From NCBI GenBank assembly GCA_007693875.1, contig RECT01000354.1:1-19860 (forward strand): DNA of 19,860 bases, in the 5' to 3' direction. The notes beneath the pieces are model-generated. The model made no database searches and was not told where the DNA came from. It saw only the letters and a program-made list of their open reading frames with translations. A program made the position numbers and the translations under genes. Each line of letters opens with the position of its first letter. The first letter of the stretch is position 1. Origin of the DNA: Spirulina sp. DLM2.Bin59. GTDB lineage: Bacteria; Cyanobacteriota; Cyanobacteriia; Cyanobacteriales; Spirulinaceae. Below are positions 1-7,865 of the stretch, piece by piece.

Positions 1-440
1 GCATAGTTTTGAATCCAACTTGTCAGCATCACCGCTTGGAGCGCACCCCAACCCATGGCCACATAGCGGGTGATTTGGGAAATTTTCCGTCGCCCGGCTT
101 CTCCTTCATTTTTCTGAAGGTTTTCCAGGGAAGGCAACGCCGCCGTCAACAACTGCATGATGATCGAGGCGTTGATAAAGGGCAAAATTCCCAGGGCAAA
201 AATCCCTAAAACCGATAGCCCCCCACCGGAAAATACATCCAGGAATCCGATTAATGGCGTATTTTGCACTTCCTCCTTGAAGCGAGCGAGGGCAATCCCA
301 GGAATGGGAATATAGACCCCTAAACGCACCAAGATCAGCAGTCCAATGGTGACCAGCAGACGGCCCCTCAGGCCGGCGGCCTTGGCCATCTGCATAAATG
401 TTTCCTGTGCCGTTGGTGTTTTATCGCGGCTGACGACCAT
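1..440 (-). CDS. secY: Preprotein translocase subunit SecY, N-terminal part (runs off the window)
   Basis: SecY forms the protein-conducting channel of the Sec translocon; in cyanobacteria it serves both plasma and thylakoid membranes. Only the first 146 codons are present, and the gene continues beyond base 1. The N-terminus shows a soluble stretch (residues 1-25), a first membrane helix (about 27-48, ending in VYIPIPGI), the plug-region segment FSGGGLSVLGIFALGILPFI (70-89) and the second helix INASIIMQLL. The cytosolic loop GEAGRRKISQITRY follows at about 113-126. The ATG at 440 was chosen because GAGGT lies 9 nt upstream and the protein then begins at the usual SecY N-terminus. It follows rplO after 121 bp, the usual spc-operon order. 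Identification is certain; completeness is not testable here. Confidence 0.97.
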   Translation of the reverse strand, partial: MVVSRDKTPTAQETFMQMAKAAGLRGRLLVTIGLLILVRLGVYIPIPGIALARFKEEVQNTPLIGFLDVFSGGGLSVLGIFALGILPFINASIIMQLLTAALPSLENLQKNEGEAGRRKISQITRYVAMGWGALQAVMLTSWIQNY

Positions 441-561
441 GCAGGCTTACCTCACTGATAAATTTGCTGCGAGGTGGGGGCGATGGGAGCGCGATCGCGC
501 ATGGGTGCGCTGTCGCAGCTCGCCTCAAACTCACCTCAAAAAATCCCTGATCTAGTATGAC
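441..561 (-). other. rplO-secY intercistronic spacer with HIP1 palindrome
   Basis: This 121 bp is the longest spacer inside the ribosomal operon. It carries the 12-bp palindrome GCGCGATCGCGC (489-500), which extends the HIP1 octamer, and the secY ribosome binding site. I see no T-tract terminator and no convincing promoter, so read-through from rplO into secY is the simplest reading. Confidence 0.6.
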
Positions 562-1011
562 CTACGCCGTCACGACTTCACAACTGCCGCCCGCCGCTTC
601 AATCTTTTGCCGCGCCGAACCGGTAAAGGCCGCCGCCTTCACCGTCAAAGCCACCGCCAGCTCCCCATCACCGAGGATTTTCAACGGGCCATCATTGGCC
701 GTCACAATTCCACAGTCCATCAAGCTGGCCAAGGTGACTTCCGTCCCAGCGGGCAAATCCGCCAGACGTTTGACATTAATCACCGTGTAAAGCTTCGGGT
801 TAATCACCGTGAAATGCTTTAACTTAGGCACACGGCGATAGAGCGGCATTTGCCCCCCCTCAAACCCGGGTTTTGTCCCCGTCCCAGAGCGGGACTTTTG
901 CCCCCGCATCCCAAAGCCACAGCTTGCGCCCTGACCGGCAGCAATACCCCGGCCGACGCGGCGACCCCGTTTCTTAGATCCCCGCTGGGGGATAGCATCA
1001 TTAATTCTCAT
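562..1011 (-). CDS. rplO: 50S ribosomal protein L15
   Basis: L15 is a large-subunit assembly protein that binds 23S rRNA late in 50S maturation. The 149-aa product has the typical glycine- and arginine-rich extended N-terminus (KKRGRRVGRG at about 13-22) and the L15 signature GFEGGQMPLYRRVPK (49-63), followed by the globular domain ending GSCEVVTA. Length is normal for the family. The ATG is preceded by GGAGAAG about 5 nt upstream. The gene lies 29 bp after rpsE with no rpmD (L30) between them. L30 is absent from cyanobacterial and chloroplast ribosomes in general, so this is a lineage trait, not a local deletion. Confidence 0.98.
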   Translation of the reverse strand: MRINDAIPQRGSKKRGRRVGRGIAAGQGASCGFGMRGQKSRSGTGTKPGFEGGQMPLYRRVPKLKHFTVINPKLYTVINVKRLADLPAGTEVTLASLMDCGIVTANDGPLKILGDGELAVALTVKAAAFTGSARQKIEAAGGSCEVVTA

Positions 1012-1040
1012 ATCTCTTCTCCAGCCTCAGTTTTGGTGCA

Positions 1041-1568
1041 TTAGCTATAAAGCTTCTCGATGGGAACACCCCGTTCTTGGGCCACATCCCGGAACGTGCG
1101 CAGGGTTTCCAGGGCATCCACCGCAGCACGAGCATTATTGAGCGGACTGCTCGATCCCAACTGTTTGGCGAGAATATTCTTCACCCCCGCCAGTTCAAGA
1201 ACCGTGCGCACCGCTCCCCCAGCAATTACCCCGGTACCTGGAGCCGCCGGGCGAATCATCACCTTGGCACCGCCAGCCACACCCCGGGCCGGATGCACTA
1301 TGGAATTGGCCTTATTGAGGGGCACATCAATCAGTTGTTTTTTGCCATCGGCTACGCCCTTGCGGACAGCTCCAATCACGTCGGCGGCCTTACCTACGCC
1401 CACCCCAACTTTGCCCTGTTCGTTACCGACCACAACAATGGCCCGGAAGCTCAATTTCTTGCCCCCCTTGACCACCTTACTCACCCGGCGAATTTGAATC
1501 ACCCGCTCTTGAAAGGGTTCTTCTTTTTTCGTCCGATTATTTTTTTTATTACCTTTTGTTTTTGCCAT
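1041..1568 (-). CDS. rpsE: 30S ribosomal protein S5
   Basis: S5 sits at the mRNA entry side of the 30S subunit and contributes to decoding accuracy and mRNA helicase activity. The 175-aa protein has a lysine-rich N-terminal tail (1-17), the N-terminal S5 RNA-binding domain (about 18-84, with QIRRVSKVVKGGKKLSFRA) and the C-terminal domain with APGTGVIAGGAVRTVLELAG (about 109-128) and the SSSPLNNARA stretch. The polar basic tail is longer than that of E. coli S5 and typical of cyanobacteria. The ATG has AGGTAACG immediately upstream. The stop of rplR lies 26 bp upstream of this start. Confidence 0.98.
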   Translation of the reverse strand: MAKTKGNKKNNRTKKEEPFQERVIQIRRVSKVVKGGKKLSFRAIVVVGNEQGKVGVGVGKAADVIGAVRKGVADGKKQLIDVPLNKANSIVHPARGVAGGAKVMIRPAAPGTGVIAGGAVRTVLELAGVKNILAKQLGSSSPLNNARAAVDALETLRTFRDVAQERGVPIEKLYS

Positions 1569-1594
1569 CGTTACCTGTGCTGAAGATAGGACTG

Positions 1595-1957
1595 TTAGAA
1601 CTGAAGACCAGCGGATCGAGCGGCCTCGGCCAAGGATTTGACTCGGCCATGGTAGAGATTGCCACCCCGGTCAAAAACGACTTCCTCAATCCCTTTTGCT
1701 TTGGCACGCTCGGCAATTAACGTCCCCACCGAACTGGAAGCATCACAGTTGCCACCGGAGGCTAAGGTCGGCCGTAACTCTTTATCTAAACTAGAGGCGG
1801 CAACCAGGGTATGCTGCTGCACATCATCAATCAGTTGTGCATAAATATGATTATTGGAGCGGAACACCGCTAAACGGGGGCGGCTCGCCGTACCACTTAA
1901 TTTTTTGCGGAGCCGCCGGTGGCGACGTTGCGTTTGATCTTTACGGTTAGTTTTCAT
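1595..1957 (-). CDS. rplR: 50S ribosomal protein L18
   Basis: L18 binds 5S rRNA together with L5 and brings it into the central protuberance. The 120-aa product has a very basic N-terminus (KDQTQRRHRRLRKKLSG) followed by the conserved SRPRLAVFRSNNHIYAQLIDD segment and the C-terminal VFDRGGNLYHGRVKSLAEAA motif. Its ATG is only 3 bp after the rplF stop, so the ribosome binding site (AGGGAAGAAA) lies inside the end of rplF. This arrangement implies translational coupling with L6. Confidence 0.98.
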   Translation of the reverse strand: MKTNRKDQTQRRHRRLRKKLSGTASRPRLAVFRSNNHIYAQLIDDVQQHTLVAASSLDKELRPTLASGGNCDASSSVGTLIAERAKAKGIEEVVFDRGGNLYHGRVKSLAEAARSAGLQF

Positions 1958-1960
1958 GGT

Positions 1961-2503
1961 TTATTTCTTCCCTGACTTACCAGCTTTACGACGGACAACT
2001 TCGTCTTTATAGCGAATGCCTTTGCCCTTATAAACTTCTGGGGGACGGACAGCCCGAATTTTAGCGGTGACATTGCCGACGATTTCTTTATTAATCCCCC
2101 GCACAAGAACCTGGGTGTTCTTTTCAATCACCTCAAATTCCACGCCTTCCGGGGGGACAATTTCCACTGGATGGCTATAACCAACATTGAGCACCAGGGT
2201 TTTGCCTTGCATTTGAGCACGGTAGCCGACTCCTTGGATGATCAGGTGTTTTTGATAGCCATTGGCAACCCCTTCGATCATGTTGGCAATCAAGGTGCGG
2301 GAGAGACCGTGACGTTCGCGGGCCTTGCGGCTTTCGTTGTGGCGCACGACGTTGATCGTGTCGCCTTCGTGGTGGATATCCACCATGTCAGGCAAGCTCT
2401 GAGCCAATTGCCCTTTGGGGCCTTTGACGGCAACGTGATTGCCATTGATCTCAACGGTGACTTTGTTGGGAATCGTGATTGGGCGTTTTCCAATCCGGGA
2501 CAT
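1961..2503 (-). CDS. rplF: 50S ribosomal protein L6
   Basis: L6 binds 23S rRNA near the sarcin-ricin loop and the factor-binding site. The 180-aa protein has the usual two similar domains: N-terminal MSRIGKRPITIPNKVTVEIN with VKGPKGQL, and C-terminal QVLVRGINKEIVGNVTAKIR followed by the L6 signature PPEVYKGKGIRY. The basic tail RRKAGKSGKK closes it. Length is typical. A GGAG box lies about 12 nt upstream of the ATG. The antisense frames over this gene are shadows. Confidence 0.98.
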   Translation of the reverse strand: MSRIGKRPITIPNKVTVEINGNHVAVKGPKGQLAQSLPDMVDIHHEGDTINVVRHNESRKARERHGLSRTLIANMIEGVANGYQKHLIIQGVGYRAQMQGKTLVLNVGYSHPVEIVPPEGVEFEVIEKNTQVLVRGINKEIVGNVTAKIRAVRPPEVYKGKGIRYKDEVVRRKAGKSGKK

Positions 2504-2536
2504 TGCTTTTACTCCAAGGTTGGGAATGAATGGTAA

Positions 2537-2938
2537 TTACCAGATGTAGCAGAGGATTTCGCCCCCAATGCCACGCTGGCGGGCTTCGCGATCGGTCATG
2601 ATGCCACTGGAAGTGGAAATGATCGCAACGCCGATGCCGCCGAGGACGCGGGGCAGTTCCTTACGGTTTTTGTACACCCGTAAACCGGGTTTACTGATCC
2701 GCTTCAGGGTATTGATGATCGGTTTGCGAGTCCGCCCGGCATATTTAAGGGAGAGGGTCAGTTCTTTTTTGATCCCTTCCCCGGCTTCTTCGTAGTCAGC
2801 AATAAAGCCTTCTTCTTTGAGGACACGCGCGATGTCGCGGGTCATGCGGGTGGATGGGACGTTGGTGGTGGTATGTCGGACGGCTCCAGCGTTGCGGATG
2901 CGCGTCAGCATATCGGAAATAGTGTCGTTGGCCGCCAT
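2537..2938 (-). CDS. rpsH: 30S ribosomal protein S8
   Basis: S8 nucleates assembly of the central domain of 16S rRNA, and in E. coli it is the translational repressor of the spc operon. The 133-aa product starts MAANDTISDMLTRIRNAG and ends with the diagnostic STSSGIMTDREARQRGIGGE and CYIW terminus. A strong AGGAGG lies about 12 nt upstream of the ATG, one of the best ribosome binding sites in the operon. The gene follows rplE with only 32 bp, so no rpsN (S14) is present at its classical bacterial location. Confidence 0.98.
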   Translation of the reverse strand: MAANDTISDMLTRIRNAGAVRHTTTNVPSTRMTRDIARVLKEEGFIADYEEAGEGIKKELTLSLKYAGRTRKPIINTLKRISKPGLRVYKNRKELPRVLGGIGVAIISTSSGIMTDREARQRGIGGEILCYIW

Positions 2939-2970
2939 AAGCGTGATTGTTCCTCCTGCGTAACGGGGTT

Positions 2971-3516
2971 CTATTGGTTCCGGAAGGGCATGCCCATTTC
3001 TTTGAGTAGGGCGCGACCTTCTTCGTCGGTGGTGGCGGTGGTGACGATGGAAATATCCATGCCGCGAATTTGGTCGATGCTGTCGTAGTCGATTTCGGGG
3101 AAGATCAACTGCTCGCGCACCCCGAGGCTGTAGTTACCACGGCCATCAAAGCTTTTGGGGCTGATGCCTCGGAAATCGCGAATCCGGGGCAGGGCGATGC
3201 TGATCAGGCGGTCTAGGAAAGCGTACATCCGGTCAGAACGGAGCGTCACCATCACACCGACGGGCATATTTTCGCGGATTTTGAAGCCGGCGATCGCCTT
3301 ACGGGCGCGGGTGACAACGGGCCGTTGACCGCTAATGGTCGCCAGTTCCTGGAGAGACGATTCTAAGGCTTTGGCATTTTGAGAGGCTTCCCCTAAGCCT
3401 CGGTTGATCGTGATCTTCTCCACCTTGGGGACTTGGTGGATGTTGGTGTAGCCAAATTGCTCCTTAAGTTTGGGAACAATCGTGTCTTGATAGCGTTGTT
3501 TCAGGGGTTGGGTCAT
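2971..3516 (-). CDS. rplE: 50S ribosomal protein L5
   Basis: L5 binds 5S rRNA and contacts the P-site tRNA from the central protuberance. The 181-aa product shows the L5 signature KITINRGLGEASQNAKALES (about 34-53), the loop RKAIAGFKIRENMPVGVMVT and the C-terminal GISPKSFDGRGNYSLGVREQ with FPEIDYDSID. Length is typical. It follows rplX after 49 bp. No strong Shine-Dalgarno is visible before the ATG, which suggests initiation by reinitiation or by a leader-independent mode, as for many cyanobacterial genes. Confidence 0.98.
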   Translation of the reverse strand: MTQPLKQRYQDTIVPKLKEQFGYTNIHQVPKVEKITINRGLGEASQNAKALESSLQELATISGQRPVVTRARKAIAGFKIRENMPVGVMVTLRSDRMYAFLDRLISIALPRIRDFRGISPKSFDGRGNYSLGVREQLIFPEIDYDSIDQIRGMDISIVTTATTDEEGRALLKEMGMPFRNQ

Positions 3517-3565
3517 GGTAATGAAGCAAACTGGGCTGGGTCAGGTTGCACAGGGTGATAGGGAA

Positions 3566-3922
3566 TTAATCGATAATTTCGCCGGTTTTTTTGAGGACGC
3601 GCACTTTGCGCCCTTCCTCGGTGACGGTATAGCCCACACGGCTGGCCACTTTTTCCTTATTGGAATAGAGCATGACGTTGGAGCTATGGATCGGGGCTTC
3701 AAAGGTATCGATGCGGCCCGATTCCCCTTCCTGTTGGGGCTTGACGTGTTTGGTGCGAATGTTTACGCCCTTAACCACGATTTTACTAATCCGGGGCAGG
3801 GAGCGCAGGACTTCCCCGACCTTGCCCTTGTCTTTGCCGGAGATCACCTGAACGGTATCCCCTTTTTTGACGTGCATTTTCTGGGCTTTGATGGGGGCGT
3901 TACGTTGGGTTTGTTTCGCCAT
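3566..3922 (-). CDS. rplX: 50S ribosomal protein L24
   Basis: L24 is an early 50S assembly initiator that binds the 5' domain of 23S rRNA. The 118-aa protein carries the KOW motif near its N-terminus (MHVKKGDTVQVISGKDKGKV, about residues 16-35) and continues with LRSLPRISKIVVKGVNIRTK and the IHSSNVMLYS element. The C-terminal tail KVRVLKKTGEIID is ordinary for cyanobacterial L24. Its ATG overlaps the rplN stop codon by one base (TAATG), which indicates coupled translation with L14. Confidence 0.98.
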   Translation of the reverse strand: MAKQTQRNAPIKAQKMHVKKGDTVQVISGKDKGKVGEVLRSLPRISKIVVKGVNIRTKHVKPQQEGESGRIDTFEAPIHSSNVMLYSNKEKVASRVGYTVTEEGRKVRVLKKTGEIID

Positions 3923-4290
3923 TAGATAACCTCCGGGGCCAAGGAGACAATTTTCGTGTAGTTGCGATCGCGCAGTTCCCGGGCCACCGGGCCAAAGACC
4001 CGCGTCCCTTTCGGGTTGCCATCGTTGTTAATTATCACCGCTGCGTTGTCGTCAAACCGGATTGTCATGCCGCTTTCCCGTCGCAGGGACTGCTTGGTGC
4101 GGACAATCACCGCTTTCACCACATCGGACTTTTTGACGCCTTGGTTGGGGATCGCTTCTTTGACAACGGCGATAATTTGATCGCCAATGCCGCCGTAGCG
4201 ACTGTTGCCCTTGCCCAAGACCCGCAGACACATCAGCTTCCGAGCGCCGCTGTTGTCTGCCACATTGAGATAGGTTTGTTGTTGAATCAT
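3922..4290 (-). CDS. rplN: 50S ribosomal protein L14
   Basis: L14 lies at the subunit interface and forms bridges with 16S rRNA. It is also the docking point of the silencing factor RsfS. The 122-aa product begins MIQQQTYLNVADNSGARKLM and ends with the signature KGTRVFGPVARELRDRNYTK followed by IVSLAPEVI. Length and sequence are canonical. It overlaps rplX by one base at its 3' end and follows rpsQ after 24 bp. Confidence 0.98.
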   Translation of the reverse strand: MIQQQTYLNVADNSGARKLMCLRVLGKGNSRYGGIGDQIIAVVKEAIPNQGVKKSDVVKAVIVRTKQSLRRESGMTIRFDDNAAVIINNDGNPKGTRVFGPVARELRDRNYTKIVSLAPEVI

Positions 4291-4314
4291 GGCTAGATAC
4301 CAGGGAGGAATGGG

Positions 4315-4563
4315 TTACTGAGGGGTGGCTTCGAGGATTTCTGCCACCGTCCAGCGTTTGGTGCGACTTAGGGGGCGGGTTTCCCGGATGCGAACGCGAT
4401 CGCCTTCGTGACAGCGATTCTCATCATCGTGGGCCTTATACCGCTTTGTTTTGACGACAATCTTGCCGTATTTGGGATGGGGAGCACGGTTTTCCACGGC
4501 GACCACCACCGTTTTATCCATTTTGTTGCTCACCACTAACCCAACAAATTCTTTAGCTGCCAT
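4315..4563 (-). CDS. rpsQ: 30S ribosomal protein S17
   Basis: S17 is a primary 16S rRNA-binding protein that organises the 5' and central domains of the 30S subunit. The 82-aa OB-fold protein contains GLVVSNKMDKTVVVAVENRA near its start, HPKYGKIVVKTKRYKAHDDE in the middle and the GDRVRIRETRPLSRTKRW signature, ending VAEILEATPQ. It begins 8 bp after the rpmC stop. Length is normal for bacteria. Confidence 0.98.
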   Translation of the reverse strand: MAAKEFVGLVVSNKMDKTVVVAVENRAPHPKYGKIVVKTKRYKAHDDENRCHEGDRVRIRETRPLSRTKRWTVAEILEATPQ

Positions 4564-4571
4564 GGTTTGAT

Positions 4572-4802
4572 CTAATCCTCAGTCGTTGCGGTTGTTTCTG
4601 CCTTGGTTAACTCCCGTTCCCGCTCGACAGTCAAGAGTTGGGCAATCCAATGGCGGGTGTGTTTAAATTCGTGGGTTTTGTCAAGGCGACGGGTGGCTTG
4701 TTGGAGGCGCAGTTCAAATAACTTGCGCTTCGCCGCCAAAATCTCCGTCCCCAACTCTTCATCACTTAACTGACGAGCGTCAGCAATCTTGGGTAAGGGC
4801 AT
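4572..4802 (-). CDS. rpmC: 50S ribosomal protein L29
   Basis: L29 is a two-helix protein near the polypeptide exit tunnel, where it helps form the docking platform for SRP and trigger factor. The 76-aa product shows the core LSDEELGTEILAAKRKLFEL and RLQQATRRLDKTHEFKHTRH, followed by the IAQLLTVERERE signature. The tail TKAETTATTED makes it slightly longer than E. coli L29 (63 aa). Its ATG overlaps the rplP stop by one base (TGATG), indicating translational coupling with L16. Confidence 0.97.
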   Translation of the reverse strand: MPLPKIADARQLSDEELGTEILAAKRKLFELRLQQATRRLDKTHEFKHTRHWIAQLLTVERERELTKAETTATTED

Positions 4803-5221
4803 CAGCTATCAACCTCCTTGCGCGTCACAAACTTCGTTTTAATGGGCAGCTTCTGAGCCGCGAGGCGCATGGCTTCCCGGGCTACCTCCTCCGTGACACC
4901 GGTCATTTCAAACATGATCCGGCCCGGCTTAACCACGGCAACCCAAAATTCAGGGGAACCTTTACCGGAACCCATCCGGGTTTCAGCGGGGCGCATCGTC
5001 ACGGGCTTATCGGGGAAAATCCGAATCCAGATTTTGCCCCCCCGACGGACATAGCGGGTCATGGCTCGCCGGGCGGCCTCGATTTGGCGGGCGGTAATCC
5101 AACAGGGTTCAATGGCTTGGAGGGCGTAATCCCCAAAGTTGAGGGTTGTGCCGCCCTTGGCAAGGCCGCGCATCCGACCCCGTTGTTGCTTGCGGAATTT
5201 TGTTCTTCTGGGACTTAACAT
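4802..5221 (-). CDS. rplP: 50S ribosomal protein L16
   Basis: L16 contacts the A-site and the elbow of tRNA and is required for peptidyl transferase maturation. The 139-aa product has MLSPRRTKFRKQQRGRMRGL at the start, then GDYALQAIEPCWITARQIEA, the basic RYVRRGGKIWIRIFPDKP segment and the RMGSGKGSPEFWVAVVKPGR signature with MFEMTGVTEEVAREAMRLA. It ends VTRKEVDS. It follows rpsC after 49 bp and overlaps rpmC by one base. Confidence 0.98.
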   Translation of the reverse strand: MLSPRRTKFRKQQRGRMRGLAKGGTTLNFGDYALQAIEPCWITARQIEAARRAMTRYVRRGGKIWIRIFPDKPVTMRPAETRMGSGKGSPEFWVAVVKPGRIMFEMTGVTEEVAREAMRLAAQKLPIKTKFVTRKEVDS

Positions 5222-5270
5222 AATCGGCGGGTGTTAATCGTAAACAGCACGGGCAACAAGACAAGTCTGA

Positions 5271-5990
5271 TTATTCAGAGCGGTCTTCAAACTGGCGGTT
5301 CCGGCGTTGGCGACGGGCGGGCTGGGTGGGGGTTGCGGCAGCTAATTCCTCCTGACCCGGAATAATTTCGCCTTTGAAGACCCAAACTTTAATCCCCAAA
5401 ATCCCGTAGATGGTTTTGGCGGTGCGGTAGGCGTAATCAATATCCGCCCGCAGCGTGTGGAGCGGCACACGGCCCTCCCGCGTCCATTCCGTCCGGGCAA
5501 TTTCTGCCCCGTTTAACCGGCCGCCCACTTGGATTTTGATGCCTTGGACTTCTGCCCGTTGGGCCCGTTGAATGGCTTGGCGCACCACCCGCCGGAAGGA
5601 AACCCGACGCTCCAGTTGCTGGGCAATGTATTCGGCAATTAAAACGGCATCGGCATCCACCCGGGCCACTTCAATGACATTGACGCGGATTTGGCGTGTG
5701 CCGCCGAGGAGTTGCTGCAGCCCTAACCGTAGGGATTCAATACCGCTGCCGCCGCGACCGACGACGACCCCGGGCCGGGCGGTGTGGATTTCCAGATCAA
5801 TTTGATCGGCCTTGCGCTCAATGCGCACATCAGAAATCCCGGCGTTGTTGAGGTTGTCCTGGACGTAGGAGCGGATTTTTTGATCTTCCTGGAGTAGTTC
5901 CGGATATCGCTTGCGATCGGCATACCAGCGGGAGCGGTGTTCTTTGATGATCCCCAGGCGGAATCCGGTTGGATGTACTTTTTGTCCCAT
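5271..5990 (-). CDS. rpsC: 30S ribosomal protein S3
   Basis: S3 forms part of the mRNA entry tunnel and ribosomal helicase with S4 and S5. The 239-aa protein begins MGQKVHPTGFRLGIIKEHRS, has a type II KH domain (about 40-110) with VVGRGGSGIE around the GxxG loop, and a C-terminal domain with EVQGIKIQVGGRLNGAEIAR, WTREGRVPLHTLRADIDYA and GIKVWVFKGEI. A short arginine- and glutamine-rich tail (about 216-239) is typical of cyanobacteria. The rplV stop lies 9 bp upstream and the ribosome binding site AGAGGA directly follows it. Confidence 0.98.
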   Translation of the reverse strand: MGQKVHPTGFRLGIIKEHRSRWYADRKRYPELLQEDQKIRSYVQDNLNNAGISDVRIERKADQIDLEIHTARPGVVVGRGGSGIESLRLGLQQLLGGTRQIRVNVIEVARVDADAVLIAEYIAQQLERRVSFRRVVRQAIQRAQRAEVQGIKIQVGGRLNGAEIARTEWTREGRVPLHTLRADIDYAYRTAKTIYGILGIKVWVFKGEIIPGQEELAAATPTQPARRQRRNRQFEDRSE

Positions 5991-5999
5991 GTGTTCCTC

Positions 6000-6365
6000 T
6001 TATGCGTCGTCTAGGGCGGGGGCTACGGCCACGGTGATGTGGCAGGTGGGCCGATGGATTTGGTAGGCGCGGCCTTGGGCCCGGGGCCGGAAGCGGCGGA
6101 GTTTGGGGCCTTGATCGGCGTAGGCGCTACTGATCACCAGGGTGCTGGGGTCAAGACCATCGTTATGCTCGGCGTTAGCCACCGCCGATCGCAGGACTTT
6201 CAAGATCGGGCCGCAGGCGCGGTAGGGCATAAATTCGAGGATGATCAGGGCTTCGCGGTAGGAACGCCCCCGGATTTGATCCAAGACCCGCCGCACTTTG
6301 TGGGGGGACATCCGGATATAGCGGGCGATCGCCTTCACTTCTAAGTTAGTGTCTGCTGCTATCAT
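6000..6365 (-). CDS. rplV: 50S ribosomal protein L22
   Basis: L22 lines the peptide exit tunnel with a long beta-hairpin; with L4 it forms the tunnel constriction and influences macrolide sensitivity. The 121-aa product shows AIARYIRMSPHKVRRVLDQI, the conserved RGRSYREALIILEFMPYRA, and the hairpin-tip and signature region PKLRRFRPRAQGRAYQIHRP near 88-107. The tail is TCHITVAVAPALDDA. It starts 9 bp after rpsS, with GGGGGAA about 5 nt before the ATG. Confidence 0.98.
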   Translation of the reverse strand: MIAADTNLEVKAIARYIRMSPHKVRRVLDQIRGRSYREALIILEFMPYRACGPILKVLRSAVANAEHNDGLDPSTLVISSAYADQGPKLRRFRPRAQGRAYQIHRPTCHITVAVAPALDDA

Positions 6366-6374
6366 GGTTCCCCC

Positions 6375-6656
6375 TTAGCGTCTGCCTGCTTTTTTGTCAC
6401 TTTTGGCATGGCCCCGGAAGGTTCGCGTCGGCGCGAATTCTCCGAGTTTATGGCCCACCATCTGCTCGTTGACATAGACGGGCACATGTTGGCGACCGTT
6501 GTGAACGGCGATGGTGTGGCCCACCATTTGCGGTAAAACCGTGGAAGCACGAGACCAGGTTTTGATCACCTGCTTTTCGCCTTTGGCGTTGAGCTTCTCA
6601 ATTTTGGTGAGAAGACTGTCGGCCACGAAGGGCCCTTTTTTTAAAGAACGACTCAT
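6375..6656 (-). CDS. rpsS: 30S ribosomal protein S19
   Basis: S19 sits in the head of the 30S subunit next to S13 and takes part in subunit bridging. The 93-aa product starts MSRSLKKGPFVADSLLTKIE and carries the S19 signature HNGRQHVPVYVNEQMVGHKL followed by GEFAPTRTFRGHAKSDKK. The open frame extends 18 codons upstream to an ATG at 6710, inside the 3' end of rplB. I reject that start because all S19 proteins begin at the MxRSxKKGPF sequence. The chosen ATG has no strong Shine-Dalgarno. Confidence 0.97.
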   Translation of the reverse strand: MSRSLKKGPFVADSLLTKIEKLNAKGEKQVIKTWSRASTVLPQMVGHTIAVHNGRQHVPVYVNEQMVGHKLGEFAPTRTFRGHAKSDKKAGRR

Positions 6657-6687
6657 AGATACTTTGCGTAACGACTGAATAGTGGGT

Positions 6688-7518
6688 TTAAGCGTTGCGG
6701 CGACGGACAATGAAGCGATCGCTGGGTTTGTTTTTCTTGCGAGTTTTGCGACCTAAAGTCGGTTTCCCCCAAGGAGTAACGGGGCCACTGCGCCCAATGG
6801 GAGCGCGGCCTTCCCCCCCACCATGGGGGTGATCCACCGGGTTCATGGCGCTACCCCGCACTTCGGGGCGACGGCCACGGTGACGGGAACGCCCAGCTTT
6901 CCCTAAGCTGATGTTGCGAGCTTCAATGTTGCCGACGCGGCCGAGGGTGGCGTAGCATTCCCTCCGCACCATGCGCACTTCTTTTGAGGGGAGCTTGAGG
7001 GTGACATAATCCCCTTCTTTGGCCACTAATTGGGCCGCAGCACCGGCAGCCCGCACCATTTGACCGCCCCGACCGGGAAGCATTTCAATATTGTGGACAT
7101 CACTACCGAGGGGAATACTGCCTAAGGGCATGGCATTGCCGGTATCAAAGGGCGCATCGGGCCCCGCAATCACCGTTGCCCCCACCTTTAACCCATCGGG
7201 ACAGAGAATATAGCGTTTTTCCCCATCGGCGTAGGTGAGGAGGGCAATGCGAGCATTGCGGTTGGGATCATATTCCACGGCGGTAACGGTGGCGGTGATC
7301 GCCCGTTTATCGCGGCGGAAATCAATAATCCGATAGAGCCGCTTATGGCCACCGCCCCGACGGCGGCTGGTGATCACGCCTCGGTTATTGCGCCCCTTTT
7401 TCCGGTGTTTATACCGAGTTAGAGACTTTTCCGGTGTGGACTTGGTGATATCGGCAAAGTCAGATACACTGGCTTCCCGCGTCCCCGGAGTCATTGGTCG
7501 AAATGAACGAATACCCAT
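6688..7518 (-). CDS. rplB: 50S ribosomal protein L2
   Basis: L2 is a core 50S protein needed for subunit association and peptidyl transferase activity. The 276-aa product has the N-terminal MGIRSFRPMTPGTREASVSD, the KGRNNRGVITSRRRGGGHKR segment, the OB/SH3-like RNA-binding core (about 60-200) and the signature NPVDHPHGGGEGRAPIGR, which holds the functionally important histidine. It ends with KKNKPSDRFIVRRRNA. Length is standard. It follows rplW after 44 bp, and no strong ribosome binding site is visible. Confidence 0.98.
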   Translation of the reverse strand: MGIRSFRPMTPGTREASVSDFADITKSTPEKSLTRYKHRKKGRNNRGVITSRRRGGGHKRLYRIIDFRRDKRAITATVTAVEYDPNRNARIALLTYADGEKRYILCPDGLKVGATVIAGPDAPFDTGNAMPLGSIPLGSDVHNIEMLPGRGGQMVRAAGAAAQLVAKEGDYVTLKLPSKEVRMVRRECYATLGRVGNIEARNISLGKAGRSRHRGRRPEVRGSAMNPVDHPHGGGEGRAPIGRSGPVTPWGKPTLGRKTRKKNKPSDRFIVRRRNA

Positions 7519-7562
7519 AATTTTACTGGTGTACAGTGGTCAATCAATTCAGGCTTGGCGGC

Positions 7563-7865
7563 TTAAACTTCGGGGAAGAGGACGATTTCATCGCCATCGG
7601 CAAGGGTGACAACCGCCCGCTTGTACTGGGGCTTAAAACCGACGAACTTGCCAACCCGTTTTTTACGGCGCGGGGGCCGATGGGTATTCACCTTCGTCAC
7701 CGTCACCTCAAATAGAGACTCGATGGCAGCCCGAATCTCCGGCTTCGTGGCCTTCACCACCACATCAAACACATATTTGTTTTGCTCAAGCATGAACGTG
7801 GCTTTTTCCGTCACCACGGGCTTGAGGATTAAATCCGCCAAGCGGCGGGGATCATAGTTAGTCAA
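7563..7865 (-). CDS. rplW: 50S ribosomal protein L23 (TTG start)
   Basis: L23 lies at the tunnel exit and is the main docking site for trigger factor and SRP. The open frame extends to an ATG at 7934, but those 23 codons lie inside rplD and have no L23 similarity. The start chosen is TTG 7865: a near-perfect GGAGGTG lies 4 nt upstream, and the protein then reads (M)TNYDPRRLADLILKPVVTEK, matching L23 family N-termini. The product is 100 aa and includes FDVVVKATKPEIRAAIESLF and the basic loop NTHRPPRRKKRVGKFVG. It overlaps the rplD stop by 8 nt, so translation is probably coupled to L4. Confidence 0.95.
   Translation of the reverse strand: MTNYDPRRLADLILKPVVTEKATFMLEQNKYVFDVVVKATKPEIRAAIESLFEVTVTKVNTHRPPRRKKRVGKFVGFKPQYKRAVVTLADGDEIVLFPEV

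Noticed and set aside
1060..1583. Overlapping 145- and 168-codon frames opposite rpsE
   Set aside because: Low-complexity serine/threonine/proline translations typical of antisense shadows; rpsE is certain.
3515..3925. 136-codon frame opposite rplX
   Set aside because: It spans the complement of L24 and has no homology that I recognise.
6657..6710. 18-codon N-terminal extension of rpsS
   Set aside because: It lies in the end of rplB and is absent from S19 proteins.
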